From NCBI GenBank assembly GCA_001683735.1, contig LUGG01000032.1, forward strand, positions 372,001 to 436,000: a stretch of 64,000 bases of DNA. Direction: 5' to 3'. Below, one piece after another: positions 55,515-64,000 of the stretch. Below the pieces are notes generated by a model. It made no database searches, had not been told where the DNA came from, and worked only from the letters and a program-made list of their open reading frames with translations. The position numbers and the translations under genes were made by a program. The stretch is from Grifola frondosa. Lineage: Eukaryota > Basidiomycota > Agaricomycetes > Polyporales > Grifolaceae. How positions within the stretch are numbered: the stretch's first letter is position 1; the number at the start of each line of letters is the position of its first letter.

Positions 55515-58500
55515 GTACGATGGAAATGGCGACGAGTTGGCGGCATTGTCAAGATTGGAGCGGGGTTCCCATTGAGTTTTCAGACGCAGGGTATCCTACC
55601 CACTTCACGAGGTACTGAAGACGGTTCGGAACATCCGCGAATCGAGAACCTTTTCAACTTCTACTCAGGTGCTCTTCGATGATGATCGCAGGCGGTTTCG
55701 TGGCTTCCTGCCTGGAATTTGATCGTTTTATGGGTCGACAACAATGAAGCGTGAAAGACAGGGTGGATGCACCAGGTGTGGGAAGTTTAAGCCTTGAAGT
55801 TGAGCGGCGAGACTTGTTCGAGATTTCGAATGGTCCATGACGTTTCGCGCTCAGCTTTTTGCTTGGTTGCTCTGTACGAATGTTACGAGCATCTAGCCAG
55901 ACTAAATCGCCGACCTTGAACTGAGGAGTGTCCTGCACGTGTTGATCGTAGTACTTTCATACGATCATCCGCTGCAAGCTGTAGTGCTGCTTGCGATTCC
56001 TTTCGGGCAGCTTCACGTTCGCGATCAAGGTGTCAAGTCTGGGTGTCGTACCGCTGTAACGAGATCTGGCATTGCCCGGGGTGACGTCCCAAGTCTGCAT
56101 AGAATGGAGAAACCTTGGTGACTCGTGAGCTTGATTATTGTATGCAAACTCCGCTTCGATAAGTTTATCGTGCCAATCGTCTTGGCGGAAGTTGCAATAA
56201 TGCGTAAATACTGTTCGAGTTCCTGGTTTATCCATTCTGTTTGACCGTCGGTTTGTGGATGGTAAGCGGTGGACATGGCGGAAGTTATTTCGAGAATTTT
56301 ACACAGCTCTTGAAACACTCGCGACGCGAATGAGTTCCGCGGTCCGAGATGATCTTCTTCGGCAGTCCATGCTGTGACCATATTTCTCGATAGTATATCT
56401 CGCGACTTCTTGAGCGTCGATCGTACCATGAACGGGGAAAAACCTGCTGTTTCGTCATTCGATCGGCGACCACCATAATTGCATCGTGTTCACTGCTTTC
56501 TGGTAGGCCCGTGATCAAGTCGACCGTCGTAATGTCCCAGGGTTGGTCTGGAATTTCGTTGGTTGGAGAGGACCGTATGGTTGTGAGGGAATGTTTTGTT
56601 ACGTTGACAAGCGTCACAACCGTCGATGTAGTTCCGGACATATACTGAAAGCCCTGGCCACCAATAGTTACGGCTTCGAGTTCGTACGTCTTCCAGCGTC
56701 CTGGATGACCAGCGGTGGATGATCGTGGTGTAATTGAACGATCTCCTTGCGAATAGCATCATCCTTCGGAACGTAGACCTTTCCTCGATGTAGCAATAGG
56801 CCGTTGTCCACGTTCCAGTCTTGTAGACCGGCAGCGAGTTCACGTGGCCCATGAGCCATGCCTTTTGAATCGGCTCAGTTGCGATTTCATCGCGTGTGAG
56901 AGCTTCGCGAATGCGATCAAGTAAGGATTGGTCGGGGACGATGGACGCGGGCCGGGCTGGATCGCCGGGCTTGGAAATACTCTGCCTTTAGCACGACCTT
57001 GTCTCTGTTATCTGAGGCGACCCCCTCTTCATGGTCGGTCCTACGCGATAGTGGATCGGCTCGTTGCATAGTCTTTCCCGGACGATGATGAATCGTGAAG
57101 TTGAACCGGGTGAGGTAGAGCGACCAGCGAGCTTGTCTGCGTGTAAGGTCTGAGCTTTACGGAAATATTCCAAGTTCTTGTGGTCTGACCAGATTCAACG
57201 GGGTGAGGACCTCCTTCGAGGTAGTGTCGATATTCTTCCAGGGCACGAATAATCGGAGCAACTCCTTGTCATAAATCTCGTAGTTGCGTTCATGTTCGTT
57301 GAGCCCCTTGGAATAAAAGGCGACTGGGTGCCAAGCTCCTTCTTCGTCTCGCTGTTCCAAAACAGCACCTGTAGCAAAGTCCGAAGCGTCCGTCTCCAAT
57401 CTGAACGGCCGGTCCAGATCAGGAAGTTTAAGGATGGGCGCTGAGGTGAACGCGCGTTTCAGGGTTTCGAAGGCGTGTTGCTGTTCCTGTCCCCATTGCC
57501 ATTTGAAACCCTTTCGAGTTAAAACGTTCAATGGTTTGGAAACGTCTGCAAAGCTTTGGATGAAGCGTCGGTAGAAATTCGCGAAACCTAGAAAGGCTTG
57601 TACTTCCTTGACGGTTTTGGGTGCTGGCCAATCGAGAACTCCTCGACTTTCTTTGGATCCATAGAACGGAGTTCTGCGAGAATGATCATACCGAGATAGT
57701 CGATGGACAGCTCTTCAACAGGCATTTCTCCGGTTTCAGGAACAAGTCTCTGTCTCGCAAGCGTTTGAGCACCTCGCGCGTAATGCGTCGATGAGTGCGA
57801 AGGTCGTGGTGAAATAAGATATCGTCAAGATAAACCACCACATGCCCTTCGAGAATGAGATCTTTCAGAATCTCGTTCATCATCGCTTGGAACGTGCCTG
57901 GAGAACCATGAAGACCGAAGAACATGACGGTCGGTTCGAACAGACCTCGGTGCGTCCTGAAAGCTGCCTTCCATTGATCGCCGTCTTTGATTCGTACGTT
58001 GTTGTATCCCCAACGTAAGTCCAACTTCGTAAAGTACTTGGCGCCCTTTAGCTGGTCGATCAAAGAGCTGATACGAGGGAGTGGATAGCGGTTCTTGATC
58101 GTGACCGCGTTTAGCTTTCGATAGTCCTGGACGAGTCGAAGAGATCCATCTTTCTTCTTCACAAGAAGACTGCTGCACCGACAGGGCTCTTGGACGGACG
58201 GATATAGCCTTTTGGAGATTCTCGTCCAAGAATTCATCCAGATGGGTTTCTTCCGGTGACAAGGGGTAAACCTTCGAGATGGGCGGCAGGTTTTGGTCCG
58301 GCATCAAGTCAATCGCATGGTCGTACGATTTACTCGTAGGGAAGCGTTCACTAGCCGTCTTGGAGAAGACATCTTCGAAATCATGGAGGTGGTCCGGAAC
58401 GATTTCCCTCCATTCCTTCTTCTGCTTTCCTGCTTGGGCCGCTTCTTCGATTTCCTGTGACTTGGTATACTTCGCGCAAATCTCTACCCATTGGTCGAGA

Positions 58501-59262
58501 ACTGCGTTAGATTCGGGATCATGGGAATCGACCTCATACCAGGCTACTGTGTCCTTGTAGAATTCCCAATACCGTTTCGAGTAGCGATATCCGAGGGGGA
58601 CTTCATCGTCCGCGCGAATGAACTCTTCTTCTAGTTCCATTCGTTCCTCCCAAGCAGGCCGCGGGGGGCTCTCGCATCACTTGTCTCGGTCGTGCGAAGT
58701 CCTTTCGTCGACGCCAAGACTCGGTCAGCTTCCTCATCGTCTGCGGCTTCTTCTTTGTCCTTCTTCGCGAACCTTGGTCCGCATTCCTTCGGGCATCTAG
58801 TAAATTCCAAGGTTCCAGCGTCCCAGTCTATCTCCGGATTGTGTTGTCGAATATAGTCGAGGCCTATAATCAGGTCTCGATCGCCACGTTGGTCACTAAC
58901 ATAGGGACCTCGGTCTCATGATCGCCTATCTTCAGCTTCAGCACCGTGTAGACTTGGATCGGTCCTCCTTCATTTTCAGATCGATCCGCATTGTAACGAC
59001 CAGGGGTTTTTTGAGGGGTTTCACTCCAACGTTGTGCTTCCGCACGAAGTCTTCGTGAACGAATATGGAGAATGCTCCGAGTCTAGGAGAGCCTGCGTTT
59101 GTACAGATCCCTTGCTGCCGCTTACTGTAACTGGAAGATCAAAATTTTGACGACTTTTTGATATTTCGGTTACACTAATACAGTTGTAGCGGTTGCGAGA
59201 GAGAGAGGCCTTCACGTCAGCAGGGACGACATGAGGCCGCTCTAAAAATCCGTGTTCCACGA
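55515..59262 (-). CDS. retrotransposon Pol polyprotein (protease, RT, RNase H, integrase, chromodomain), frame-disrupted
   Basis: From the 5' side: a protease-type strand LLDS(G) near 59090, where one G seems missing in the DSG motif, then [19 protein letters not shown] and a linker. The reverse transcriptase gives [69 protein letters not shown] and YLDD (57821-57832). RNase H follows with [16 protein letters not shown] and YDKELL. The integrase has a zinc-finger part ([20 protein letters not shown]), the core ([47 protein letters not shown]) and the GPF-type [16 protein letters not shown]. The C-terminal chromodomain gives VEKVLDSR and [15 protein letters not shown], near 55550-55660. Several frame jumps occur, so no intact polyprotein can be read as given. 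Confidence 0.9.
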
Positions 59263-59409
59263 CGACGACGTGCCAATGGCCCTATCTCCTCGACCGTGGC
59301 TGACGACTCGGGCTCCTTAGCAGTCTCCTTCTGCTTGCCCTTGTCGCCGCTTTCTTCTTCTTCTCCTCGACGAGCTCCTGTCCTACAAGGCGAATTAACT
59401 CGTCGATAC

Positions 59410-60721
59410 TCATCTCGCGAATCGACTTCCCGCTGGGCTTCTTGTCTGGCACGCATTTGCCAGATGGCCCACCTTGCCGCATACGAAGCACGCGCCCTTT
59501 GCGCGTGCTGCGGCGCGGTCAACGTCCATTGCGTTAGGGTCGCGGGTATGAGTCGGGGCAGAGTGAGATTGACTCTGCGAATGGGGATGACGATAAGCAG
59601 TCGTCTTTGACTGCTGTGGAGACGATCCGGGATGGGCGTAAGTGCCGCGGGCTTGATCTACTCGTTGGGCCCGTTCGAGGTACTTCTCCCAGGTGTCCGG
59701 TTGCGTCTCATGACCGGCGATCGCATCTCGAATTGACTGCTTGACCTGGGTCCGAAGCAGCGAGAGAAGGGTTTGCTGGTTGTGTCCGGATGCGGGGGCC
59801 CAGCGACGGAAGTGTTCGGCGTATGATTGTACTGGCCCGTCGTTGCGAAGACGCATCAGGCCTGCTGAGCGTCGAACTGCGAATCGAGGCGTCCGTACTG
59901 TCCGAGGAATTCCTTTTTGAAATCCTCCCACGAACCGACCGGCACGTTGTTATTGAATTTATCGCTAATAGAGGACGCCCAGTCTAGGGCTCCTTCCTTG
60001 AGCGATCCGAGGATCAGCGTGATACGGTCCGTTGATCGTCCATTCGTAATAAACGAAGTATGTCTCCCATGCCTTCATCCACTGTTCCGCAGTTATTTCC
60101 TTCGTGGGCCTGGCGAAGGATGCAGGAGCGGGGAACTTGGGCTTACGAATAGTGCCCTCGCGCGGCGCGACGGGCTCTCTCGTAGTCGGGAGCGGAGACA
60201 TCAGTCGTCGCGGGGAGAGGTGTGAAGCGGGTCGTGGGTCTGGAATGGGGAAGGCGGGCCGGTAGGAAACGTTCCGGTTCGAATGTCTGGACGTACGAGA
60301 GCGTGACCTTCCTCGGGACGGAAGATTCTCGAGAGTGAGACATCGAGCCTTGAGGTTCTTGATCGACAGCCTCAACGAAGCGATGTCGTCCCGGAGTTCC
60401 TGGACGACCTGGTCGGCTTGATGGGCCTTCGCCTCGGCTTTCGATGCTCTGTCTGCCGAGTGACTGCGTCCGCGATCCGGCCCTGTTCTCCTCCTCGAGA
60501 GCGTTCACCCGACCTACTCCGGCTTCACCAACCGGGTCAGTGAGGTCGAGTCTTCCTCGAGTGTCGTGATACGGCGGGTATGATCGGTCAGGCCTTCCCG
60601 AGAAGGTTCGTCACCACCCTGGTTACGAATGCTTCGAGCTCCTGTTGGGCCTGAGTTGTGGGAGGAGGGACTGCCGTGGCTTCCGCGGGTGTCCACGGAT
60701 TCTCGGATGGTCCGGCTGTGT
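59410..60721 (-). CDS. retrotransposon Gag protein, frame-disrupted
   Basis: Begins near MDTAGPSENPWTPAEATAVP and has a Gln/Glu-rich coiled part with RVNALEEENRAG. An Arg/Ser/Pro-rich middle follows. The capsid-like domain (WMKAWETYFVYYEW, GSWEDFKKEF in the next frame, MRLRNDGPVQSYAEHFRRWA and TQPDTWEKYLERAQRVDQAR) precedes a basic tail with the zinc knuckle CFVCGKVGHLANAC at 59449-59490. The knuckle binds element RNA during packaging. Frame changes near 60510, 60030 and 59890 are required. Confidence 0.85.
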
Positions 60722-61353
60722 CCATGAGACTCGTCCGGATGGGTGGGAGTCGCGGCGCGGGCTGAAGATTCGCTCCGTCTGTCCTGGGAGTTCTTGCGAC
60801 TCGTATATGAACCTCTGTGTAGGTTCGGAGGAGGTAGTAGAAGAGACCGACGATGGAGAGGATAGAGATAGTGGTGACGACAGTTTGGGTAACGATAAGG
60901 ACGATCACGGGTTGGACATGCGTCACAAACAAGGTTCTTTTTCTCAAGTACGCGGAGTGAATACAATTGTTACACGATACTGGGCCCTCGCCGTTCCCTC
61001 GACCTACAGCCAGTACTTCTCACAATACTGCACGTTGGTCTCGAAAAGACGCTTCGCGAGTTCCGCGACTTCCTCGCACGATTTGTGCACGTTTCCATGC
61101 GCTTCGTAGATCTGACGGAAAGCGAAATGGAAGTTGACTAAGTCGAAAATCTCCCACAAGGGAAGGGGGCGATTGTCGTCAAGGTAAAGAAGAATATTGG
61201 TCAGGTAGACCGAAAGGAGATGAAGGGAGAGGCGAACGTCGTATGGGACGTTGCGGGCGTGGTCGTGCCACCGAAGGTCGTCGACGCGAGTACGGTCGCG
61301 TTTGAAACTGAATTGGGAAAGTCCTACGGCGGTGAGGACTGCGAGGGAGTAGC

Positions 61354-61698
61354 CTAAGACACGCTGGTGTCGTCGGCGATGGGGGTGACGACGAACTCCT
61401 GGGGCTTCCAGTCGTCCTCGGTCTCGATGTAAAGAGCGCGGGTCTCTTCGAAGTGCTCGACGCTTCGGCGTTCGTACGCGGCGTCGATGGGGTTCCGAGC
61501 GATCTCGGTGGGGAACTCGTTCCTCCTCTGCTGGGGAACGGGGTTATAGACGGAGGGGACTTCTCCTACGAAGGCCGCGCTCCTGGCGACAACGTCAGCG
61601 GCGTCGTCCTCAGTGATAACCTCCTCTCCAGAGACGATGTCGTTGTGCGCAACGACGGTCACCCAACTGCCCTCTTGGTAGCGTGTGATGGAGGTCAC
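61354..61698 (-). CDS. leader open frame of the retrotransposon
   Basis: The first frame after the 5' LTR: MTSITRYQEGSWVTVVAHND to the stop at 61354 (114 codons), acidic, ending ETEDDWKPQEFVVTPIADD. It is not similar to Gag or Pol. It may be a small accessory protein or an N-terminal part of Gag; function is unknown. Confidence 0.5.
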   Translation of the reverse strand: MTSITRYQEGSWVTVVAHNDIVSGEEVITEDDAADVVARSAAFVGEVPSVYNPVPQQRRNEFPTEIARNPIDAAYERRSVEHFEETRALYIETEDDWKPQEFVVTPIADDTSVS

Positions 61699-61728
61699 TG
61701 AAATCGACGACGGGGGACGGTAAGCAAG

Positions 61729-61740
61729 GCTCGTTCAAAC
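61729..61740 (-). other. primer-binding site, self-complementary type
   Basis: Two bases after the 5' LTR the minus strand reads TTGAACGAGC, the exact complement of GCTCGTTCAA inside the LTR (61918-61927). That segment lies about 30 nt downstream of the LTR TATA box, where the RNA should start. No match to a usual tRNA 3' end was seen. Confidence 0.65.
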
Positions 61741-62142
61741 TGTAACGAATCACCAAAACCACGGCAGAGTACGCTTACTCCCGGTGTTGAGATTCGTACG
61801 GACGGTTTCGTTTGGGCAACAGCTGGCAACGAAAGCGAATGTTCAACGAAGTTAATATTAAAATACAACTAGTATACAAACTGCTTACCTGGCAACGAAA
61901 GCGAATGTTCAACGAAGTTGAACGAGCTGACGTTCCAGGTAGCAAAATCAAACTTAAATAGCAAAGTCCGTTTACGCACGTATGGTCACTCTCCCACAAT
62001 AGCGCCTTACTCATCCGCTCACCAATCAGTGTCATCAGTATGACACTCGCTCCTTCAACCATCACCTGATCTTGCAGGTGATCAACGCGACGCGTCCCAG
62101 CGTCTACTGGGCGTCTATGTCCAAATCGGGAAATTTGTTACA
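61741..62142 (-). repeat. 5' LTR (element orientation)
   Basis: 402 bp, same length and apparently identical sequence to 54949-55350. A TATTTAAG box lies at 61953-61960 on the minus strand. Confidence 0.95.
61953..61960 (-). promoter_or_regulatory. LTR TATA box
   Basis: TATTTAAG on the minus strand, about 30 nt before the presumed RNA start (TCAGCTCG). Confidence 0.6.
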
Positions 62143-62147
62143 CCATT
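62143..62147. repeat. target-site duplication, right
   Basis: CCATT directly after the LTR. Confidence 0.9.
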
Positions 62148-62373
62148 GTAATCCCTGTAAATACATTACCATATGTATACGTTCTATGTATTTTATTCGC
62201 ACCCCCAATTAATATTTTTTGCTGTAAAGACGGTGGGCCAATTCCCTCCTATTTGTCAAATCGGGTCATAGACCTTCCGAATTCGGCGATTACCTTCTCT
62301 CATCGGCGACGGTTTCTTCTGCTGTGCTTTTCCTTTGACGTCACCCCTCTTTCGATTGGTCACTCTGAGTTGA

Positions 62374-62381
62374 ATATAAAA
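62374..62381 (+). promoter_or_regulatory. TATA box
   Basis: ATATAAAA, about 75 bp upstream of the small inverted-repeat element; a likely promoter of the now decayed gene beyond it. Confidence 0.45.
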
Positions 62382-62450
62382 GGCACTCTCCTAGGATGCG
62401 CATACATCGACCCATCCCCCACTCTTCTCTATCTTCTCTTTCGAGTTATA

Positions 62451-62712
62451 CTGTACATTACAGACCAACTCGGCACGTCACAGGTCACAAGGACCCTCGA
62501 CGCGCCGGATTTTGGTGTGGTCACAGGTCACAAACGGCTCCGCCGGCTGTGGCGCCGCATCCCGCTGCCAAATTCTCCGCGCCTGCGGCGCAACAATGTC
62601 CTCGCCATTTTTCGCCGGCGGTCACACGTCCAAAGCAGTCGCGCTGCGGCGCCGGATTGGGTGCCATGGGTCACAGGTCACAACCCGCGCCGAGTTGGTC
62701 TGTAATGTACAG
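62451..62712. mobile_element. 262-bp non-autonomous DNA element (MITE) with perfect 24-bp inverted repeats
   Basis: The left end 62451-62474 (CTGTACATTACAGACC..) and right end 62689-62712 are exact inverted copies over 24 bp. TA flanks both sides (62449-62450, 62713-62714), as expected for Tc1/mariner-type or related insertion. The inside is GC-rich and holds three direct copies of GTCACAGGTCACAA-like words at 62477-62490, 62520-62533 and 62670-62683. No transposase frame is present. Confidence 0.88.
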
Positions 62713-62859
62713 TATATACTTGATACTGGACTCAGTCCCGCATACGCCCCTTCGTTCCTCGCTGTTCATACGTGCTGTCAGAAGCCTGGAGAGTAGAGAC
62801 TTCGGTGCTGTCGCGAGCAGTCGGCGGACGGCTACGCAGATGCGAACAGCCAGCTGCTC

Positions 62860-63110
62860 GGGCTCGTCATTCTGGCCGACTCGCCGGCTGCCCGGACTCG
62901 TCCCTGTGCCATGCGAACGGACACTACCACACGGGCGATCTTCGTGAAAATCGCGCCGGGCGCATACATGAACCGCAGGTATGACGATGACTAGATCAAG
63001 AGCGAGAACTGATTGTGCTGCGACACGCACGCGATCGAGGACAACGCGCACGCGGTGTGCGACGTGCTCGTCGCGGACTGCATCGTCGTTGGGAACGGCA
63101 CTCGGGCAGG
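62860..63110 (+). pseudogene. adenylate-forming enzyme (AMP-binding) remnant
   Basis: In two frames the sequence gives HANGHYHTGDL (the conserved Y-x-T-G-D of adenylation domains) and then YDDD-stop-IKSEN-stop-L, followed by DTHAIEDNAHAVC and VLVADCIVVGNG. This matches the C-terminal subdomain of fungal acyl- or aminoacyl-adenylating reductases and ligases, where Trp and Ser are expected at the two stops (TAG at 62992-62994, TGA at 63010-63012). Upstream parts of the ~500-residue domain are missing. It is a decayed gene fragment beside the two mobile elements. Confidence 0.65.
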
Positions 63111-63306
63111 GTGCAGATGGCCGGATTCCAAGTGGACTGGTAGGTGTTTGGTGCGTGGTCTTTTCGTTCACATCGGGGATGCTAAATTCGCTGTTGATGG
63201 TATTCCAGCTGGCGCGGTACATCGACGACGCGAACACGAAGACTTTTGTAAACCCTTAAGTCTCGGGCAACCCCCTGCTGTGTATTGAATTTTCAAGTGC
63301 TACGAT

Positions 63307-64000
63307 ATGACGACTCCGGACGCTCCCAACGTCGAAACGAACGTTCTCAATGTGACCTTTCTCCAGTGGATGCGGCGGCGAAGGCGGACGAACAGGCGGT
63401 CATGCTCGCTCTTCATTCTGGGGCCCAAGTAACACTACAGGAGGGAGTGTTGTAACATGTACCATAGCAGGAGACAGGTGCGAGTATTCAACATATCCAT
63501 CTGCGGTACAGATCTTGCTAATATGTGGTCTGTAGTAGTAATTTGGAGGACATCGACGTGTCTGACGCGTCTTTCTTGTTGCCGAAGCGCGTGAAGCGGT
63601 AAGAACACTGCTCGGTGATGACTCGATATTGCTGTTTGCATTGAACGTGCCGATACGGGGCGTGACTCCTCTAGGACTTGCTACATGGTTGACCCTGCCC
63701 GAAATTGTCCAGATCCTTCTCGAGGATAGCTCGGGTTTGGTGACTGTTGATGGTATGGACTCGCACGGCGTTACGGCACTCATATGTAAGTCAAATCATG
63801 CTTCATGCTGGAATATATACGTTTCTAATCTGCTTGAGCCTTGCGTAGATGCCGCGCGAGATGGCAGAGCGTAGGTCATTTGTCACTTGGTAAGTCGTGT
63901 TTGGCCGTACCGCTATCAAACGATTTTTTGCGCGGCCTCTAGCTGAATGCAGGCGCAAGGCTTGATCTCAGAGATTCAAATTCTCGCACATCCATGCAAC
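63307..64000 (+). pseudogene. ankyrin-repeat protein, partial, frame-disrupted
   Basis: Starts MTTPDAPNVETNVLN, and one frame over continues SPVDAAAKADEQAVMLALHS. After a GTAACA..CAG intron it gives FLVAEAREAVRTLLGDDSIL, VPIRGVTPLGLATWLTLPEI, VQILLEDSSGLVTVDGMDSH and GVTALIY. Further exons, starting at about 63849 and 63951, give AARDGRA-stop-VICHLLNAGARLDLRDSN, which are ankyrin helices (G-x-TPL-x-x-A, LL..GA). The stop TAG inside the last repeat and the frame change near 63350 suggest decay or base errors. The gene runs off the right edge. Confidence 0.6.

Larger units (their letters stand above)
54949..62142 (-). mobile_element. complete Ty3/Gypsy LTR retrotransposon, Tf1/sushi-like chromovirus (7194 bp)
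   Basis: Two LTRs of identical length (402 bp) that look identical at the positions compared, each with TGTAAC..GTTACA ends, and a 5-bp target duplication (CCATT) delimit the element. All internal genes read on the minus strand in the order leader frame, Gag with a CCHC knuckle, protease, reverse transcriptase, RNase H, integrase and chromodomain. The primer-binding site matches the element's own RNA 5' end, and a purine tract precedes the downstream LTR. The features are those of Tf1/sushi chromoviruses. LTR identity points to a young insertion, although the coding frames are interrupted by apparent indels. Confidence 0.95.

Noticed and set aside
62860..63110. RIP-type mutation as cause of the stops
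   Set aside because: TGG to TAG fits C-to-T change, but the retrotransposon and the duplicated blocks nearby show no bulk C-to-T bias, so RIP is not supported.
52293..63110. A secondary-metabolite cluster (SDR plus adenylating enzyme)
   Set aside because: Only two candidate members, one a fragment, separated by a 7-kb retrotransposon; no synthase, transporter or P450 was seen.

Overview
The window looks like nuclear DNA of a filamentous basidiomycete, most likely an agaricomycete. Almost every recognisable gene is cut by introns of about 40-70 nt with GT..AG ends. The families are typical of mushrooms: a Zn2Cys6 regulator with a fungal transcription-factor domain, an AreA-GATA-like/DUF3295 regulator, agaricomycete-type kinase-like proteins, MYND-finger proteins and a Tf1/sushi-type chromovirus. 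A tRNA-Leu(CAA) carries the expected intron. No bacterial operon, rRNA or CRISPR array was seen. Assignments come from reading the translated sequence, and no database search was possible.

Left part (1-14.6 kb): three regulatory genes lie on the minus strand. They are a Zn2Cys6 transcription factor cut by the left edge (1-2555), a nitrogen-regulator-like AreA-GATA/DUF3295 protein (3290-5715) and an SFP1-like C2H2 zinc-finger protein (7629-9175). They are followed by an aldose 1-epimerase on plus (11040-12864), a tRNA-Leu on minus and a small membrane-anchored protein.

Middle (14.9-41.4 kb): a kinase-like gene, then a 2.7-kb block present twice in direct orientation (17.56-20.35 and 26.25-28.89 kb). 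The two copies bracket a calcineurin-type phosphoesterase, a galactokinase and an unnamed membrane protein. Each block carries a small four-helix membrane-protein gene, and two more paralogues follow at 29.4 and 30.8 kb. A tandem pair of MYND zinc-finger genes, an F-box-like fragment and a conserved basidiomycete protein (442 aa) come next. The epimerase and galactokinase both serve galactose entry into the Leloir pathway.

Right part (41.4-64 kb): gene-poor and repeat-rich. It holds three dispersed copies of a short promoter-plus-first-exon module with an ADYLWA-like motif, a secreted-type protein, a short-chain dehydrogenase and a truncated cullin N-terminus. A complete 7.2-kb LTR retrotransposon (54949-62142, minus) has two LTRs of equal length, which look identical where compared, and a CCATT target duplication. 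A 262-bp element with perfect 24-bp inverted repeats, a decayed adenylate-forming enzyme and a decayed ankyrin-repeat gene follow.

Many otherwise well-conserved genes can only be read by changing frame without an intron, usually as if one base were missing. This points to residual consensus deletions in the assembly or to widespread decay. Coordinates of such genes are outer limits.
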